Source of the DNA: Cohnella herbarum
GTDB taxonomy: Bacteria > Bacillota > Bacilli > Paenibacillales > Paenibacillaceae
Assembly: GCF_012849095.1 (NCBI RefSeq)
Contig: NZ_CP051680.1
Location: 8,109,001-8,173,000, forward strand
DNA length: 64,000 nt
Direction of reading: 5' to 3'
The position numbers and the translations under genes were made by a program. The first letter of the stretch is position 1. Each line of letters opens with the position of its first letter. Of the stretch, positions 51,922 through 61,273 are shown in pieces. The notes under the pieces are model-generated. The model saw nothing but the letters and a program-made list of their open reading frames with translations, searched no databases and had not been told where the DNA came from.

Positions 51922-52815
51922 ATGAAATACAGTTTAGGTGATCGCGTCATGTCGGTGACGATTCATGCGTTATTGGCTTTGCTTGCTTTCGTTACTTTTT
52001 ATCCGTTCTGGAATGCGCTGGTCATATCGTTTAACAGCGGGTTCGATACCTCCCTCGGAGGCGTCACGTTCTGGCCTCGGGCTTTTACGCTTGAGAATTA
52101 CGATATCGTGTTCCAAGACAGCCGGATCACGAACGCGTTCTTCGTCTCGATACTGAGGACGGTTGTCGGCACGTTTCTATCGATCGTATTTACGGCGGTG
52201 TTCGCCTACGGGATGACCAAGCGAGAGCTGTACGGCCGCAAGGTGTATATGATTATTGGACTCGTCACGCTGTATTTCTCGGGCGGGCTCATTCCTTCCT
52301 ATATGCTCATCAGAGAGATCGGGTTAACCAATTCGTTCTGGGTTATGGTCATCCCGGGCATCATCAGCGTCTGGAACATGATCATATTCCGAACCTTCTT
52401 CCAAGGCTTACCCGTTGGGTTGGAAGAATCGGCGAAGATCGACGGCTGCGGGGATTGGGGAACGCTATTCCGGATCGTGCTTCCGTTGTCCGGTCCGGTC
52501 ATCGCGACGCTGTCTCTATTCACGGCTATTTATCACTGGAACGATTGGTTTACGCCAAGTATCTACATTACGAGCGAGAAATGGCTGCCGATTCAAACGA
52601 TGCTTAAGCAAATCTTAAACGCGAATATCATGACCGAGCAGATGGCTCAACTCGACTCCGCCGCGCAGAACGCCATGGATCAGATGAAGAACGTTACGAC
52701 GAAATCATTGTCGATGGCGACGATGATGGTGGCGACGCTGCCGATCGTCTGCGTCTATCCGTTCGTACAGAAATACTTCGTTAAAGGCGTATTGATCGGT
52801 TCGATGAAAGAATGA
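51922..52815 (+). CDS. YtcP-type ABC transporter permease
   Basis: 297-aa permease from ATG 51922 behind GAGGG; a TTG at 51916 is also in frame. Family hallmarks: NALVISFNSGFDTSLGGVTF and a C-terminal FVQKYFVKGVLIGSMKE. Six membrane segments; EAA loop around residue 180 (GLEESAKIDGCGDWGTLFR, LPLSGPVIATL). Works with the LplB-type partner 22 bp upstream and the lipoprotein at 52914. Confidence 0.94.
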   Translation: MKYSLGDRVMSVTIHALLALLAFVTFYPFWNALVISFNSGFDTSLGGVTFWPRAFTLENYDIVFQDSRITNAFFVSILRTVVGTFLSIVFTAVFAYGMTKRELYGRKVYMIIGLVTLYFSGGLIPSYMLIREIGLTNSFWVMVIPGIISVWNMIIFRTFFQGLPVGLEESAKIDGCGDWGTLFRIVLPLSGPVIATLSLFTAIYHWNDWFTPSIYITSEKWLPIQTMLKQILNANIMTEQMAQLDSAAQNAMDQMKNVTTKSLSMATMMVATLPIVCVYPFVQKYFVKGVLIGSMKE

Positions 52816-52913
52816 CCGCTTGGTTCGACCAACGGTAACGTACGATGTTTGAAGCCGCTCGGCTTATAAACATATATGGATGTATTTATATATTCGAGAG
52901 GGGATTACAGAGA

Positions 52914-54608
52914 ATGAAGAAATGGGTATTGACTTCGGTCGTTGCAATGCTGATGACCACTGCCGCGCTCACGGGTTGTTCCTCGAACAAAGAGACGACG
53001 AACGGCTCGCAACCGGCGAGTTCGACTGGCAGCGAGCCGAGCGAACAAGCAAGCGGGCCCGCATCTCCAAGCGAGTCCGCAACTGTAGGCGGCAATGCAT
53101 TCGTATTAGGCTCGGAGCCGTTGGAATTTTCCTTCTACGGCAATTACGACTGGTATACGACCCCGCCATGGGGAGGAGATCCCTCGACGAAATGGATACA
53201 AGAGACTAAGAAAGTAAACGTCACGGCGGTTCAATCCGGCGGCGACGCGGCCACGAAGTACAATATGATGATTGCGTCCAACGAACTGCCCGACGTCATA
53301 TGGACGGAAAGAGGACCCGACGTCGAGAAGCTGCGCGAAGCCGGAATGCTCGTCGCATTCGACGAATACTTGGATAAATATCCGAATTTGAAAAAATCGT
53401 TGGGCGAAGCCGGAATCAACATGTTGCGCTCCTCCGACGGCAAGCTCTATCAGTTCCCTAACTGGTACACGAGCAAGCCGAACGGTAACGCGGGTTATGT
53501 AATCAACAAGAAGATTTATCAAGAGCTCGGTTCCCCGGCATTGGATACGACGGACGATCTATATAACTATCTAAAGCTGGTTAAAGAGAAGTTTCCGAAG
53601 GTAATTCCTCTCGAAATCGGATTGGGCTCTCAAGGCGACGGATTAGAGGTTTTATTCTCTGCTTTCGGCGAGGACTACCAGGTCAGGTATCTTGGCCTCC
53701 GCGGAGTTCCGAAGGATAACAAGCTGTCGTCGATTTTCAAGGATCCGGCTTTCCGCGAGTCGCTGCAATACTCAAGCAAGTTATTCCGCGAGAAACTCAT
53801 GACTCAGGATGCGATGACGCAGACGGCAGATCAAGTGAAAGAGAAAGTGTTGAACGGACGAGTTGCGGTGTTCGCATCGATCAGTGCAACGAAATATAGC
53901 GACCCGGGTAATGCGAACCTGAAGAAACAAGATCCGGAAGCAGGCTATTTCATGGTGTGGCCGATTCATAAAGCCGGGTTGGACAAAAACAAGATTTGGC
54001 CGGGAACCTATAACCAATTGGGATGGAACGTAAGCGTCATTACGAAGGCGGCGAAAAACCCAGAAGCGATCTTCGCGTTCCTGGATTGGTATACCGGACC
54101 GGAAGGACAAAGCGTAAGCATGTGGGGGCCTCCGGGATTGTATTGGGATGGCTTCAACGAAGACGGAACGACGAAGTTCACGGACAAGTACGCGACCGAC
54201 ATCGAAGGACGCGACAAGCTGATGTCGTCGATTACCGATTTCCAATGGGCGGCCGATACGGTATTCATAGATACTTCGAAAGCGAAATTCGAGATGACAT
54301 TGCCTGAAAACCAGCGCAGTTGGTCAACGGAGCAACAGACGAACATTACATGGAAAACTCAATCGGACGCAACGCAGTTCATTAATATCGATCCGATGCC
54401 CGAATCCGAGGAAGGCATCATCGCTAAGCAAATCGACGATTTGTTCAAGCAAGTTCGCGCGAAAGCGATCATGGCGAAGAGCGACGAGGATGTACTGGCG
54501 ATCTTGGATAAAGCAGAGAAGGATGCTCAATCGTTAGGCTTAAATAAGCTGCTGGAATACTTCACCGTGAAATGGCAAGAAAACGTGAGTAAAATGAACA
54601 ATAACTAA
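52914..54608 (+). CDS. LipO-type oligosaccharide-binding lipoprotein
   Basis: 564-aa binding lipoprotein. ATG 52914 behind GAGAGGGG gives a signal peptide KKWVLTSVVAMLMTTAA and lipobox LTGC, then a Ser/Ala/Gly-rich linker. Large LipO-type binding fold with FSFYGNYDWYTTPPWGGDPS near the mature N-terminus and DVIWTERGPDVEKLREAG. The ligand is expected to be a larger GlcNAc-containing oligosaccharide, from the ROK regulon context. No ATPase gene is adjacent. Confidence 0.92.
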   Translation: MKKWVLTSVVAMLMTTAALTGCSSNKETTNGSQPASSTGSEPSEQASGPASPSESATVGGNAFVLGSEPLEFSFYGNYDWYTTPPWGGDPSTKWIQETKKVNVTAVQSGGDAATKYNMMIASNELPDVIWTERGPDVEKLREAGMLVAFDEYLDKYPNLKKSLGEAGINMLRSSDGKLYQFPNWYTSKPNGNAGYVINKKIYQELGSPALDTTDDLYNYLKLVKEKFPKVIPLEIGLGSQGDGLEVLFSAFGEDYQVRYLGLRGVPKDNKLSSIFKDPAFRESLQYSSKLFREKLMTQDAMTQTADQVKEKVLNGRVAVFASISATKYSDPGNANLKKQDPEAGYFMVWPIHKAGLDKNKIWPGTYNQLGWNVSVITKAAKNPEAIFAFLDWYTGPEGQSVSMWGPPGLYWDGFNEDGTTKFTDKYATDIEGRDKLMSSITDFQWAADTVFIDTSKAKFEMTLPENQRSWSTEQQTNITWKTQSDATQFINIDPMPESEEGIIAKQIDDLFKQVRAKAIMAKSDEDVLAILDKAEKDAQSLGLNKLLEYFTVKWQENVSKMNNN

Positions 54609-54619
54609 AGGTTTGGCTT

Positions 54620-54662
54620 AAAGGCTGCCGGCAAGTCTTAATAGACGGGCGGGCGGCCTTTA
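54620..54662 (+). terminator. Terminator-like hairpin after the third importer
   Basis: AAAGGCTGCC pairs with GGGCGGCCTTT around a loop of about 20 nt, with only TTTAC after it. It may be a weak terminator between the lipoprotein and SLH genes. Confidence 0.55.
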
Positions 54663-54701
54663 CTCCCCAAGATACAAATACGGAATCGAACGACGATAAA
54701 A

Positions 54702-54715
54702 TGAAAGCGCTAACA
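54702..54715 (+). promoter_or_regulatory. cre-like site at the SLH-GH18 promoter
   Basis: TGAAAGCGCTAACA matches 13 of 14 positions of TGWAARCGNTTWCA, overlapping the likely start point behind a GATAAAAT element (54695-54702). Repression by CcpA is likely. Confidence 0.6.
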
Positions 54716-54742
54716 TATATTATTGAAGCGGAGGGATTAATC

Positions 54743-57700
54743 ATGCTATTAAAGAGATCTGCGACGCTGTCGTTAAGCTTGCTACTGATCATCACGATCG
54801 TCTTATCATCCGCGACTGCGTTCGGAGCTGCTTCCTCGGACATCGGGGGCCATTGGGCGGAACGGCAATTATCGGAATGGAAGGCCAAAGGTTATTTGAA
54901 GGGATATCCGGATGGGACCATGAAGCCGAACGAGGAGGTGACGAGGGCGGAATTCGTTACGCTCGTTAACAGATCGTTCGGGTTAACGGAAGCGACGCCG
55001 CTTACGTACAAGGATGTGACAAGCTTCGGCTGGTTATCCGCCGAAATCGGTAAAGCGGTCAAAGCAGGTTATATCGGCGGCTATTCGGACAATTCATTCC
55101 GCCCGCATAACAAACTAAACCGCCAAGAAGCGGCAAAGGCAATAAGCAGTTTATTGAAGTTGGATACGTCAACGGTTTCTTTAAGCAAACTCGACGATTT
55201 CAAAGACAAGAAGTCGATCGCATCGACTAGCAAAGCGGCCGTAGCGGCCGTTGTGGCCAAAGGCTTAATGAAAGGATTCGTCGACGGTACTTTTCGCCCT
55301 GAAGGCAATATCACCCGAGCAGAGGCAGTCGTGCTGTTGAACCGTGCGCTTAGCGTCCATGGCACTTCCAATACGACGTCCGTGTATGACAAAGCGGGAA
55401 TATACGGCCCTGACAAAGGAAATTCGACGATTAACGGCGACGTTGTCATCGTTACTTCGGGCGTAATCTTACGCAACACGACGATTACCGGGAACCTGAT
55501 TTTCGCGGAAGGAATCGGAGACGGGGAAGCGACGCTTGACGGCGTCACGGTTCAAGGCACGACTACCGTTAAAGGCGGAGGCGAGAATTCGATTCATTTC
55601 AAGGATTCGGTATTGCTAACGATCGTCGTAGATAAAAAGGACGGTAAAGTACGGATCGTGGTAGAAGGTTCTACGACGGTGACGAAAGTGATCGTCTATA
55701 CGTCGGTTACGTTGGACCAAACCGCGGCGACGGATGGCGGGATCTTGAATGTTGAAATGACTAAGGAGCTCCAAGCGAAATCGAAAGTGACGCTGATCGG
55801 GCATTTCGCAAGCGTCGAGGTGTATGCGAAGTCGATCGAGGTTGATTTGTTGAAGGGTCTAATCGATCAGCTCAACGTGCATAAGGATAGCGGGGACATT
55901 ACGTTTAACTTGGCCCAGAATACCGAAATCGCCAGGCTCGTGTTAGACGCAGTCGTGAAAGTTATCGGACTTGGAACGATCGTTAGCGCCGAAGTTAACA
56001 ATGAAGCGAAAGGTACGACCTTCGAGACACCGCCGAAATCGATCAAAACTCCGTCTTCGGCTTCATCTGGATCGACGTCGCCATCGGTAACACCGCCAAC
56101 GACGCCTCCGGTGAAGCCGGAAGTGCCTGTTAACGTGGCATTTGGCAAAGCGCTAACGTCCAATGCCACGTTAATGGACGAGGCGTTTGCCACGGATGGG
56201 AAAATCGATAATACCGATCTATTAACGGAAGCCGAATCCGGCTTAAAGTACATCCAGATCGATTTTGGAGGCAGCCATACGATCAAATCGGTCTATTTGT
56301 GGCATTACTTCGGCGATGGAAGAACTTATCATGATGTCATCGTCCAGCTATCCAACGATCAGAACTTCGCCGAATACACGACGGTGTTTAATAACGATTC
56401 GGACAATACCGCCGGTTTAGGCGCGGGGACGGATGAAGAATACGCCGAGTCGGACGAAGGAAAGGCGATTGCCGTATCCGCGGTAAAAGCAAAGTACATG
56501 AGAATTTATTCTAACGGAAGCACGAAACGAAACGGAGCCGACAGCCCCTATAATCATTACGTAGAAGTAGAAGCTTGGACGACGGCTGCTAGACCGACGT
56601 CTCCGCCGGCGCCGATTCCTTCGCCTATCGTTCCGAACAACGTCGCTGCGGGGAAGAGCATCTCCTCTAACATTAGCGTGACGGACGCGGTTTACGCGAC
56701 GGATGGAACGAGCAATGACACCGATCTGTTAGCGGATGTCGGAGCGGGCTTGAATTACATCCAAATCGATTTCGGTAGAAGCTACGATATCAACGCGGTT
56801 AATCTCTGGCATTACTATGGCGACGCGCGCACCTATCAGGACGTCATCGTCCAGCTATCCAACGATCCGAATTTTGCCGCGATTGAAACGACTACCGTAT
56901 TCAATAACGATTCCGATGGATCGGCAGCGCTAGGGGTAGGCTCGGATGCCGAGTACGCGGAGTCAAGCGCAGGCAAGGAAATCAAATTTAACGCAATTAA
57001 CGCGAGGTATATCCGAATGTATTCTAATGGAAGCACGAAGACGAACGGAGCCGTAACTCCGTATAATCATTACGTAGAAGTACAGGTTTTCGCGGAAACG
57101 CCGGCTTATCGGACGAATAACGTCACCTTCTTGAATCCCGACTGGGTTGTCTACCCGCAGACGGATAGATTCATACAGAATACGGTCAATAAAATGACTT
57201 CTTTCCAGATCAAACACCAAATGATCGACGTCGGATTTTTCGATCGGGTCGCGAATACGGCGACTTTCGAAGATACGATTGAAGGCGGCGCAATCGACGG
57301 CACGCTTGATCCCAATGCGTACAAAGAATTACGACACTGGATCACCGTATCAAGGGCAACGAATCCGTATATCAATCTAATCGGCGCGATAAGCGGCAAC
57401 AGCTTTATGCACGTTCAGAATTTGCCGTATACCGATCGCAAGGGAATCGTCCATACGCCTACCATCGATAAGGCGACCATGCATGATAGAATCGCGGCGA
57501 AAGCGAAATATTTGGTGGAAACCTTCGAGCTTGACGGAATCAATATCGATTTTGAACCGCTCAGATCCGGAGCATCGGCGAACGATTATTTAGCGTTGAT
57601 CAAGAAGGTGAGAGCGGCGATCGGGCCCGACAAACATCTCTCGATATGCGGAAATCCGTTTCCGAAGTATATGCCGGACGAAGAATTAACCCGATATGGA

Positions 57701-58078
57701 GAAGTGTTGGATATGATTATTATGATGGACTACGATACGGGCGCGGACCCATCGGACGATTTAACCGCACCGTGGCCGGCAAATCCGTATACGGTCGATG
57801 AAGCATCGTTCTTGTCGGCCATTAAAGATAACACGATACGTATCAGTGAAGCATTAAGCGGAACGGATTGCGTATTCATTCCGTTAGGTCCCGGCAGATA
57901 CGGATTGAACGACTATCACCGCGATTACGAGAACGCCCGGAACCATTCGATAGCGGTAAACGAAGCGATTGCCGAAGGCGCAGTGGTCGGCGGTTCTGGC
58001 GTATGGTGGTGGGAACAGACGAAAGACGACGAGGAAGAAAAGCAGCAGTTTATCGACTATTGGATTAACGGTAATTGA
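54743..58078 (+). CDS. Surface-anchored SLH, discoidin x2, GH18 enzyme
   Basis: 1111-aa exported protein from ATG 54743 behind GGAGGG. Order: signal peptide (SLSLLLIITIVLSSATA); three SLH modules for cell-wall anchoring (DIGGHWAERQLSEWKAKGYL, FGWLSAEIGKAVKAGYIGGY, GLMKGFVDGTFRPEGNITRAE; about 30-220); a beta-rich polymer/beta-helix-like stretch (about 230-435, INGDVVIVTSGVILRNTTIT); a Ser/Pro/Thr linker (SSGSTSPSVTPPTTPPVKP); two discoidin-like domains (about 470-620 and 640-785, each with YIQIDFG and YNHYVEVE); and a GH18-like barrel (about 790-1111, ELDGINIDFEP, MIIMMDYD). The last two modules duplicate the architecture of the 501-aa protein at 46274. It probably hydrolyses GlcNAc-containing polymers at the cell surface. 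Confidence 0.9.
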   Translation: MLLKRSATLSLSLLLIITIVLSSATAFGAASSDIGGHWAERQLSEWKAKGYLKGYPDGTMKPNEEVTRAEFVTLVNRSFGLTEATPLTYKDVTSFGWLSAEIGKAVKAGYIGGYSDNSFRPHNKLNRQEAAKAISSLLKLDTSTVSLSKLDDFKDKKSIASTSKAAVAAVVAKGLMKGFVDGTFRPEGNITRAEAVVLLNRALSVHGTSNTTSVYDKAGIYGPDKGNSTINGDVVIVTSGVILRNTTITGNLIFAEGIGDGEATLDGVTVQGTTTVKGGGENSIHFKDSVLLTIVVDKKDGKVRIVVEGSTTVTKVIVYTSVTLDQTAATDGGILNVEMTKELQAKSKVTLIGHFASVEVYAKSIEVDLLKGLIDQLNVHKDSGDITFNLAQNTEIARLVLDAVVKVIGLGTIVSAEVNNEAKGTTFETPPKSIKTPSSASSGSTSPSVTPPTTPPVKPEVPVNVAFGKALTSNATLMDEAFATDGKIDNTDLLTEAESGLKYIQIDFGGSHTIKSVYLWHYFGDGRTYHDVIVQLSNDQNFAEYTTVFNNDSDNTAGLGAGTDEEYAESDEGKAIAVSAVKAKYMRIYSNGSTKRNGADSPYNHYVEVEAWTTAARPTSPPAPIPSPIVPNNVAAGKSISSNISVTDAVYATDGTSNDTDLLADVGAGLNYIQIDFGRSYDINAVNLWHYYGDARTYQDVIVQLSNDPNFAAIETTTVFNNDSDGSAALGVGSDAEYAESSAGKEIKFNAINARYIRMYSNGSTKTNGAVTPYNHYVEVQVFAETPAYRTNNVTFLNPDWVVYPQTDRFIQNTVNKMTSFQIKHQMIDVGFFDRVANTATFEDTIEGGAIDGTLDPNAYKELRHWITVSRATNPYINLIGAISGNSFMHVQNLPYTDRKGIVHTPTIDKATMHDRIAAKAKYLVETFELDGINIDFEPLRSGASANDYLALIKKVRAAIGPDKHLSICGNPFPKYMPDEELTRYGEVLDMIIMMDYDTGADPSDDLTAPWPANPYTVDEASFLSAIKDNTIRISEALSGTDCVFIPLGPGRYGLNDYHRDYENARNHSIAVNEAIAEGAVVGGSGVWWWEQTKDDEEEKQQFIDYWINGN

Positions 58079-58193
58079 TACGATAGAGGCCCAGTAATGT
58101 TATTCTCCTGAAGTGCCGCATTGCTTTCGTATCGCTCTATCGTCTAAGATTAGCTCGTGAGCAATAGAGTAAACACGAGCAGAGGCGAAAAAG

Positions 58194-59642
58194 ATGAGCG
58201 AGCAAACTTTCAGCGATTATAAATTAAGCGAAGAGATTATTAGGGCGTTGGCGGGCTTAGGTTTCGAGAAGCCGACGGAAGTTCAGCATAAAGTGGTGCC
58301 GATCGCGCTGGAGAAGCGGGATTTAACGGTAAAATCCCGGACGGGGAGCGGCAAAACCGCCGCGTTCGGGATACCGGTGTGCGAGATGGCGGAATGGGAA
58401 GAGAATAAGCCGCAGGCTTTGATCTTAACGCCTACGCGCGAATTAGCCGTGCAAGTCAACGAAGATATCACGAACATCGGCAGATTCAAGCGGATTAAAG
58501 CGACCCCTCTGTACGGGAAAGAATCTTTCTCCAAGCAAACCGCCCAACTGAAGCAGAAGACCCATGTCATCGTAGGTACGCCGGGCCGAGTGATGGATCA
58601 TATCGAGCGAGGTACGCTCGATTTGGAGCTTATCCGTTATCTGGTCATCGATGAAGCGGACGAGATGCTCAGCATGGGGTTTATCGAACAAGTCGAGAAG
58701 ATCGTGCAGAAACTTCCTAAGGATCGAGTGACTTTGTTATTTTCCGCAACGTTGCCCAAGGATGTGGAGAAGCTCTGTCACAAAATCATGAGAAATCCCG
58801 TGAATATCGAGATTGCTGCGGCACCCGGAGAGACGAATACGTTAATCGACCATTCCGTGATCGCGGTGAAGGAAGGGGATAAGCCGCAGTTGCTCTTAAA
58901 CCTCCTCGTCGTAGAGATCCCGGACAGCTGCATCATTTTCGGACGTACCCAGGAGCAAGTGGATAGGGTTTATCAGCAATTAGACCGACTAGGGTTCAGA
59001 TCCGGAAAAATTCATGGAGGCATGGAGCAAGAGGATCGGTTCAGGGTGATGAACGAATTCAGGAAAGGGGCCTTCCGTTACCTGGTCGCGACGGACGTGG
59101 CGGCACGCGGGATCGATATCGATAATGTCACGCACGTCATTCATTATGATCTACCCCAGGACGCCGAAGGCTACGTTCATCGTTCGGGTAGGACGGGGCG
59201 CGCAGGCAAGGCGGGGAAAGCGATCAGCTTCGCTACTCCGAGCGAAGATAAATTCCTGGCGAATATCGAAGGGTACCTAGGATTCGAAATTCGCAGAAGG
59301 AAGATGCCGTCCAAGGAGGAAGTATCGCTCAGACAGGCCGCTTTCGACAAGAAGATGAGCATTCAGCCAACGATAAAGAAAGATAAGAACGAACAACTGA
59401 ATAAGAGCATCATGAAGCTCTATTTCAACGGCGGTAAGAATAAGAAGCTGAGGGCGGTCGATTTCGTAGGTACGCTTGCCCGAATCGAAGGCGTAACGGC
59501 GGAAGATATCGGCATCATTACGATACAGGACAGCGTGACGTTCATCGAAATTCTTAACGGCAAAGGTCCGCATGTCCTAGAGATCATGAAGACGACTACG
59601 GTTAAAGGCAAGCAATTGAAGGTTCAGGAAGCGAGAGAGTAA
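58194..59642 (+). CDS. dbpA: DEAD-box RNA helicase of the DbpA/YxiN type
   Basis: 482-aa ATP-dependent RNA helicase. All core motifs are present: [12 protein letters not shown] (motif I), PTRELAVQ (Ia), TPGRVMDH (Ib), [11 protein letters not shown] (II), FSATLP (III), IIFGRTQEQ (IV), [11 protein letters not shown] (V) and [10 protein letters not shown] (VI). The C-terminal 75 residues ([36 protein letters not shown]) form the DbpA-type RRM that binds 23S rRNA hairpin 92, so ribosome-assembly work is expected. Start ATG behind AGAGGCG. Stands alone. Confidence 0.92.
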   Translation: MSEQTFSDYKLSEEIIRALAGLGFEKPTEVQHKVVPIALEKRDLTVKSRTGSGKTAAFGIPVCEMAEWEENKPQALILTPTRELAVQVNEDITNIGRFKRIKATPLYGKESFSKQTAQLKQKTHVIVGTPGRVMDHIERGTLDLELIRYLVIDEADEMLSMGFIEQVEKIVQKLPKDRVTLLFSATLPKDVEKLCHKIMRNPVNIEIAAAPGETNTLIDHSVIAVKEGDKPQLLLNLLVVEIPDSCIIFGRTQEQVDRVYQQLDRLGFRSGKIHGGMEQEDRFRVMNEFRKGAFRYLVATDVAARGIDIDNVTHVIHYDLPQDAEGYVHRSGRTGRAGKAGKAISFATPSEDKFLANIEGYLGFEIRRRKMPSKEEVSLRQAAFDKKMSIQPTIKKDKNEQLNKSIMKLYFNGGKNKKLRAVDFVGTLARIEGVTAEDIGIITIQDSVTFIEILNGKGPHVLEIMKTTTVKGKQLKVQEARE

Positions 59643-59766
59643 TTGTCTATCAGGTAATGAATCAAATAAGCACTGTGTACTATATCTCATTGGTTCGGCA
59701 GACGGAACAGAACGCCACTATCGATGATGTTCGAATGGAATAATTCTATTTGAAAACACATCAATA

Positions 59767-59803
59767 AGAGCTTTTATTTTGATGGATGGTATACTTAAGC
59801 TCT
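59767..59803 (+). promoter_or_regulatory. Inverted repeat flanking a -10 box
   Basis: AGAGCTT (59767-59773) and AAGCTCT (59797-59803) bracket TATACT (59790-59795), 42 bp before the aldo/keto reductase start. A repressor site is possible. Confidence 0.35.
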
Positions 59804-59844
59804 AACAGGCGTTGAACCATTCTTATTAAAGGGGCGTACGAAAA

Positions 59845-60825
59845 ATGGAATACACGAAGCTGGGACGTTCGGGTTTGCGGGTAAGCCGGTTGTGCTTGGG
59901 AACGATGAATTTCGGCGTGGACACGGATGAACAAGAGTCGTTCCGCATTATGGACGCGGCACTTGACGCCGGAATCCAATTTTTCGATACGGCCAATATT
60001 TACGGCTGGGGCGAGAACTGCGGCAGAACGGAGGAAATTATCGGTCGTTGGTTCGCCCAAGGCGGAGGGCGTCGCGAGAAAACGGTACTGGCTACCAAGT
60101 TCTACAACGACATGCACGATCCGCTCGACGGCCCCAACAGGGTTGAAGGACTTTCTTCCTACAAAATGCGCCGCCATCTAGAAGGTTCGCTCAGACGACT
60201 GCAAACCGATCATATCGAGCTCTATCAAATGCACCATATCGATCGCTCCGTCGTATGGGAGGAACTGTGGAGCGCATTCGAAAATGCGCAGCAGCAAGGC
60301 AAGATCGGGTACGTAGGATCCAGCAATTTTGCCGGTTGGGATATCGCATGGGCGCAGGGGAAAGCGGAAGCCCGAGGGAATCTGGGCCTAGTGTCCGAAC
60401 AGTCGAAATACAACCTGCTATGCCGTTTGCCTGAGCTGGAAGTGCTGCCTGCTTCTCAAGCGCTTGGCTTGGGTATCATCCCTTGGAGTCCGCTGGACGG
60501 CGGTTTGCTGGGCGGAACTGCGCTGAAGCTCGACGCCGGACGCCGATCCGGCTCCGATAAGGCGCGCATTGAAAAGCTTCGGCCACAGTTGGAAGCGTAC
60601 GCGAAACTCGCGGCCGAGCTCGGCGAGACCGAGGATATCATTTCGCTCGCGTGGCTGCTGCACCAACCTGCCGTAACCGCGCCGATCATCGGCGCTCGAA
60701 CGCTCCAGCAATTCGAACGCAGCTTGCGCGCGCTGGAACTTAAGCTCGATGTCGTCACGCTTGCCCGCATCGACGAAATTTTCCCGGGTCCTGGCGGGGA
60801 CGCTCCGAAAGCGTATGCCTGGTAA
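59845..60825 (+). CDS. Aldo/keto reductase (AKR superfamily)
   Basis: 326 aa, start behind AAAGGGG. YTKLGRSGLRVSRLCLGTMN opens the barrel; FFDTANIYGWGENCGRTEEI carries catalytic Asp/Tyr, VLATKFYNDM the Lys and ELYQMHHID the His. C-terminal cofactor site APIIGARTLQQFERSLR. Resembles the YajO/YakC-like branch. It stands alone; the substrate is unknown. Third aldo/keto reductase of the window, each from a different branch. Confidence 0.87.
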   Translation: MEYTKLGRSGLRVSRLCLGTMNFGVDTDEQESFRIMDAALDAGIQFFDTANIYGWGENCGRTEEIIGRWFAQGGGRREKTVLATKFYNDMHDPLDGPNRVEGLSSYKMRRHLEGSLRRLQTDHIELYQMHHIDRSVVWEELWSAFENAQQQGKIGYVGSSNFAGWDIAWAQGKAEARGNLGLVSEQSKYNLLCRLPELEVLPASQALGLGIIPWSPLDGGLLGGTALKLDAGRRSGSDKARIEKLRPQLEAYAKLAAELGETEDIISLAWLLHQPAVTAPIIGARTLQQFERSLRALELKLDVVTLARIDEIFPGPGGDAPKAYAW

Positions 60826-60890
60826 GTTTCTATAGCGATGAATGGAAGAAGAAAAAAGTGTGGGTGTCTCAGCGAGCGTTTGGAATTCTA

Positions 60891-61090
60891 ACGGAGCTGG
60901 ATGCCGCTATTTTGACGAAAATGAGCATGTGTAAGTTTTTACGGAGCTACATGCCGCTATTTGTGTCCAAACGGCTGAATTTCGACGAATTATCGGCAAA
61001 TAAGAGCGCTCATTTCCGTTACACTTTGAAATGCCCCTTTTTTAGAAAAATAAGGGCTGTGGGTTCCGTTAGAGTTATTCGGTCCCGAAA
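60891..61090. repeat. Degenerate ~50-bp tandem repeats
   Basis: ACGGAGCT..ATGCCGCTATTT occurs at 60891 and 60941. AATAAGAG and AATAAGGG, each followed by a TTCCGTTA element, occur at 60999 and 61049. All four fall on a 50-bp spacing, near the 51 bp of the arrays at 19.6-20.5 kb, although the sequence differs. Confidence 0.65.
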
Positions 61091-61189
61091 GGGCGGAACC
61101 GGAAAGATCAGCCCGAAAGGGCGTGACCAGCTTCCTACTATGCAGATAACCTGATTAAAATCAATGTTATCGGAGCAACAAAACTTTGT

Positions 61190-61238
61190 TCGACAAAAAG
61201 AAGCGATTCCCCTTCTGCCGGGGACGATCGCTTCTACT
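61190..61238 (-). terminator. Rho-independent terminator (minus strand)
   Basis: On the minus strand AGAAGCGAT and ATCGCTTCT form a stem enclosing CCCC/GGGG, followed by TTTTTGTCG. It ends the murQ-nagZ-GNAT transcript. Confidence 0.85.
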
Positions 61239-61273
61239 AATTTTAGGTCGAAAAGTTCGGCTCGTTGCCGGCT

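Larger units (their letters stand above)
60826..61273. other. 448-bp intergenic region with degenerate 50-bp repeats
   Basis: It holds a decayed tandem array (60891-61090) and the terminator of the minus-strand GNAT gene. A 98-codon frame at 60858-61154 crosses the array without a ribosome site and I do not regard it as a gene. Confidence 0.6.

Noticed and set aside
60858..61154. 98-codon plus-strand gene
   Set aside because: Crosses a degenerate repeat tract, lacks a ribosome site, and has no recognisable domain.
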